Origin: Motiliproteus sp. MSK22-1
GTDB taxonomy: Bacteria; Pseudomonadota; Gammaproteobacteria; Pseudomonadales; Balneatricaceae
NCBI RefSeq assembly: GCF_001968815.1
Contig: NZ_MIEQ01000024.1
Location: forward strand, 119,519 to 183,518
Length of the DNA stretch: 64,000 bases
Direction: 5' to 3'
Notes under the pieces: generated by a model
Database searches by the model: none
Told to the model about the DNA's origin: nothing
What the model saw: only the letters and a program-made list of their open reading frames with translations
Shown here: positions 62,652 through 64,000 of the stretch, piece by piece
Layout of the letters: the number at the start of each line of letters is the position of its first letter
Position numbering within the stretch: the first letter of the stretch is position 1
Translations under genes and position numbers: made by a program

Positions 62652-63680
62652 TTAACAGGAGACGGTGGGGTTTGGCTTATGTAGCTGCTCTTCGGCGTTT
62701 CTCAATGCTTGCCATAACTGGCTGTCCTGAAAGCACAGGCTTGCACCGCCGCGCTTTTCCTGAGAAACCATTCGATTAATATCGGCAATACAGACCCAGG
62801 GTAACGTATTTACGTTGTTTTTCAGGGCGACCGCCCATTTCGCATGATCCTTGGTGTAGTGCCATTGATAGCTTAGGTCAGGAGCTAACTTAAAATCCAG
62901 GGTGAGGATATCTTCATCGTAGCTACTGGAGCGATCATCTTTTAAGGGCGTCACCTTGCCCCTTCTCCAAGTCTCAACGACGAGGTCGCACTTCAGTTCG
63001 GGAGACACCAGATCCAACCAAAAATCTTCTCCCCATTTTCGGCTCTTTGCGATGAGAGAGAAGGCTTTTCCGCCTTTGGACTTAAACTTCAAGGTCGATG
63101 GTTTCGTTGATTCACTCTCCTCAGCACCATGGAATAACAATGAAAGGGGCTCTTCATCCTGTAAGGAAGAGGGAAGACGTGAGCTTTCCGTCAGAATTTG
63201 TGGGTTCTGTTGGCTTAGCATCTGCCGGGCGATTTGATTGGCCGTTTGGTAATCGGGTAAGGAAATACAGATAAATGTCTGGCCGTAGATTTTTTCGTCG
63301 TCAGGAAGAGTGAATTCCTTGTTGGCGGGAAAGCGTGGGGTTGAGTGCAGTAGAAGAAGCGCTGAATCACTGCTCTTATCAAAGGCCAGAATACCTTTGC
63401 AGTGCCCCTTTCCGGACTTGTTTGCTTCCTGGTCAACGTGCTCGTCATTGTAAACAAGATAGCCCGTACTTTCCGGGGCATTAAAAATTCCTTTCAGAGT
63501 ATGACTCAATGCCTGGTTGCTTTTGTCTAGCCCCGTTGGTGATAGTTCCAATGCTCCAACATCCGGATCAAAGTATAAGAAGTCGAACCCTTCGTTAGTC
63601 TCGCTTCCTGTATGCTCCGGGGTTTTATAAATAAACCACCAATCGACAGGTTTTCCCTGTTGGTTTTTTACTTCTATCAT
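62652..63680 (-). CDS. Deoxyribonuclease II-family protein
   Basis: This 342-residue protein matches the animal lysosomal acid DNase II along its length: GKPVDWWFIYKTP near the start, YLVYND, GHCKGILAFD (H93), LLHSTPRFP (H112), YGQTFICIS, DHAKWAV (H279) and PWVCIADINR followed by KRGGASLC. The three histidines correspond to those needed for catalysis in human DNase II (H115, H132, H297). The enzyme class cuts DNA without metal, leaving 3'-phosphates. Unlike the animal enzyme it has no signal peptide. A GGAG ribosome site lies 9 bases upstream of the ATG. It converges on the phospholipase-like gene. Confidence 0.93.
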   Translation of the reverse strand: MIEVKNQQGKPVDWWFIYKTPEHTGSETNEGFDFLYFDPDVGALELSPTGLDKSNQALSHTLKGIFNAPESTGYLVYNDEHVDQEANKSGKGHCKGILAFDKSSDSALLLLHSTPRFPANKEFTLPDDEKIYGQTFICISLPDYQTANQIARQMLSQQNPQILTESSRLPSSLQDEEPLSLLFHGAEESESTKPSTLKFKSKGGKAFSLIAKSRKWGEDFWLDLVSPELKCDLVVETWRRGKVTPLKDDRSSSYDEDILTLDFKLAPDLSYQWHYTKDHAKWAVALKNNVNTLPWVCIADINRMVSQEKRGGASLCFQDSQLWQALRNAEEQLHKPNPTVSC

Positions 63681-63868
63681 TAGATAGAATTCTCCATGCT
63701 AATTTAGATTCCTAAAAAGCAGCTTTTCAAGTACTGCCCTTGCCGAATAGGGAATACTTGGAATTTAAAATGCTTATTGACCGGGTTTACGTTCAGTTTG
63801 TTCTGTCTACTTACCCCTTTGGTTCGCTAATTCTAGACCGCTTCTATTAACCCGGTGGGCTAATACGT
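63681..63868. other. Intergenic region, nothing recognised
   Basis: Between the DNase II start and the partial frame at the right border I see no gene. The minus-strand promoter of the DNase II gene should be here but is not obvious. Confidence 0.4.
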
Positions 63869-64000
63869 TTACGATGCGTAGCGGATAGCCGGATGCTCGA
63901 AGTACTTCGCCACTCTCTTTGGCTTTTTCTGCAACATCCGCATATGGCCCAGCACTTTACCTGCCAAGTCCGATTGATTTCTTGCTGGTGATGCACTGCG
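63869..64000 (-). CDS. C-terminal end of an unidentified protein, cut by the window border
   Basis: The minus-strand frame is open from the window end to a TAA at 63869-63871 and encodes 43 residues ending PKRVAKYFEHPAIRYAS. The sequence is basic (several Lys/Arg) and reads like a real C-terminus, possibly of a mobile-element or DNA-binding protein, but I cannot identify it. Confidence 0.4.
   Translation of the reverse strand, partial: RSASPARNQSDLAGKVLGHMRMLQKKPKRVAKYFEHPAIRYAS

Overview
This 64 kb chromosomal segment comes from a mid-GC gammaproteobacterium, most likely a marine Oceanospirillales-type heterotroph. That placement is an inference from protein character (homodimeric AceE, Pseudomonas-like polyamine genes, class Ia nucleotide reductase with long R1, RtxBDE-type exporter), not from a marker gene. 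No rRNA, tRNA, insertion sequence or CRISPR array is visible.

Layout. 0.3-4.2 kb: a LysR regulator convergent with a solitary pyruvate dehydrogenase E1 gene (aceE, no aceF beside it), whose upstream region carries a perfect hairpin. 4.2-5.5 kb: AT-rich, gene-free. 5.5-17.3 kb: a type I secretion cassette with two ABC ATPases around a membrane-fusion protein (rtxB-rtxD-rtxE order, translationally coupled), followed by its apparent cargo, a 2018-residue RTX protein with a hydrophobic pore-like region, scattered degenerate RTX repeats and two lectin-like modules.

17.4-42.6 kb is a polyamine/GABA island: periplasmic polyamine-binding protein, two glutamine-synthetase-like glutamylpolyamine synthetases, FAD oxidoreductase (PuuB-like), aldehyde dehydrogenase (PuuC), PotGHI-type permease, PuuR regulator, gabT and gabD with a divergent LysR. 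Together they would import putrescine, gamma-glutamylate it, oxidise it and funnel GABA to succinate; the gamma-glutamyl-GABA hydrolase (PuuD) is not in the window. Embedded in the island are a TetR regulator, a REC-EAL-GAF-degenerate GGDEF protein, a 58-residue small gene, murI and the nrdAB operon, which is preceded by a cobalamin riboswitch.

42.6-45.5 kb: an OmpR/EnvZ-type two-component pair divergent from a Spy/CpxP-like membrane protein, with 10-bp phased direct repeats between them. 45.6-59 kb: housekeeping and detoxification genes (secreted amidohydrolase, MarR with EamA exporter, YghU-type glutathione transferase with TetR, HD phosphohydrolase, CpdA, MocR-type regulator, DUF3592, a decayed LysR remnant next to an intact LysR, DUF1097, Old Yellow Enzyme). 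59-64 kb: an exported delta-class carbonic anhydrase, a phosphoesterase/phospholipase-C-like protein with an unusual N-terminal repeat domain, a DNase II of the animal lysosomal type without signal peptide, and the end of an unidentified gene at the right border.

A family of about 70-80 bp imperfect palindromes (ends GGGAACC-like, core AATGGACTTATT-like) recurs in at least eight intergenic places and is not explained by any gene. The strongest candidates for follow-up are this repeat family, the DNase II/phospholipase-like pair, the riboswitch on nrdAB, the RTX cassette, and several clear operator palindromes.
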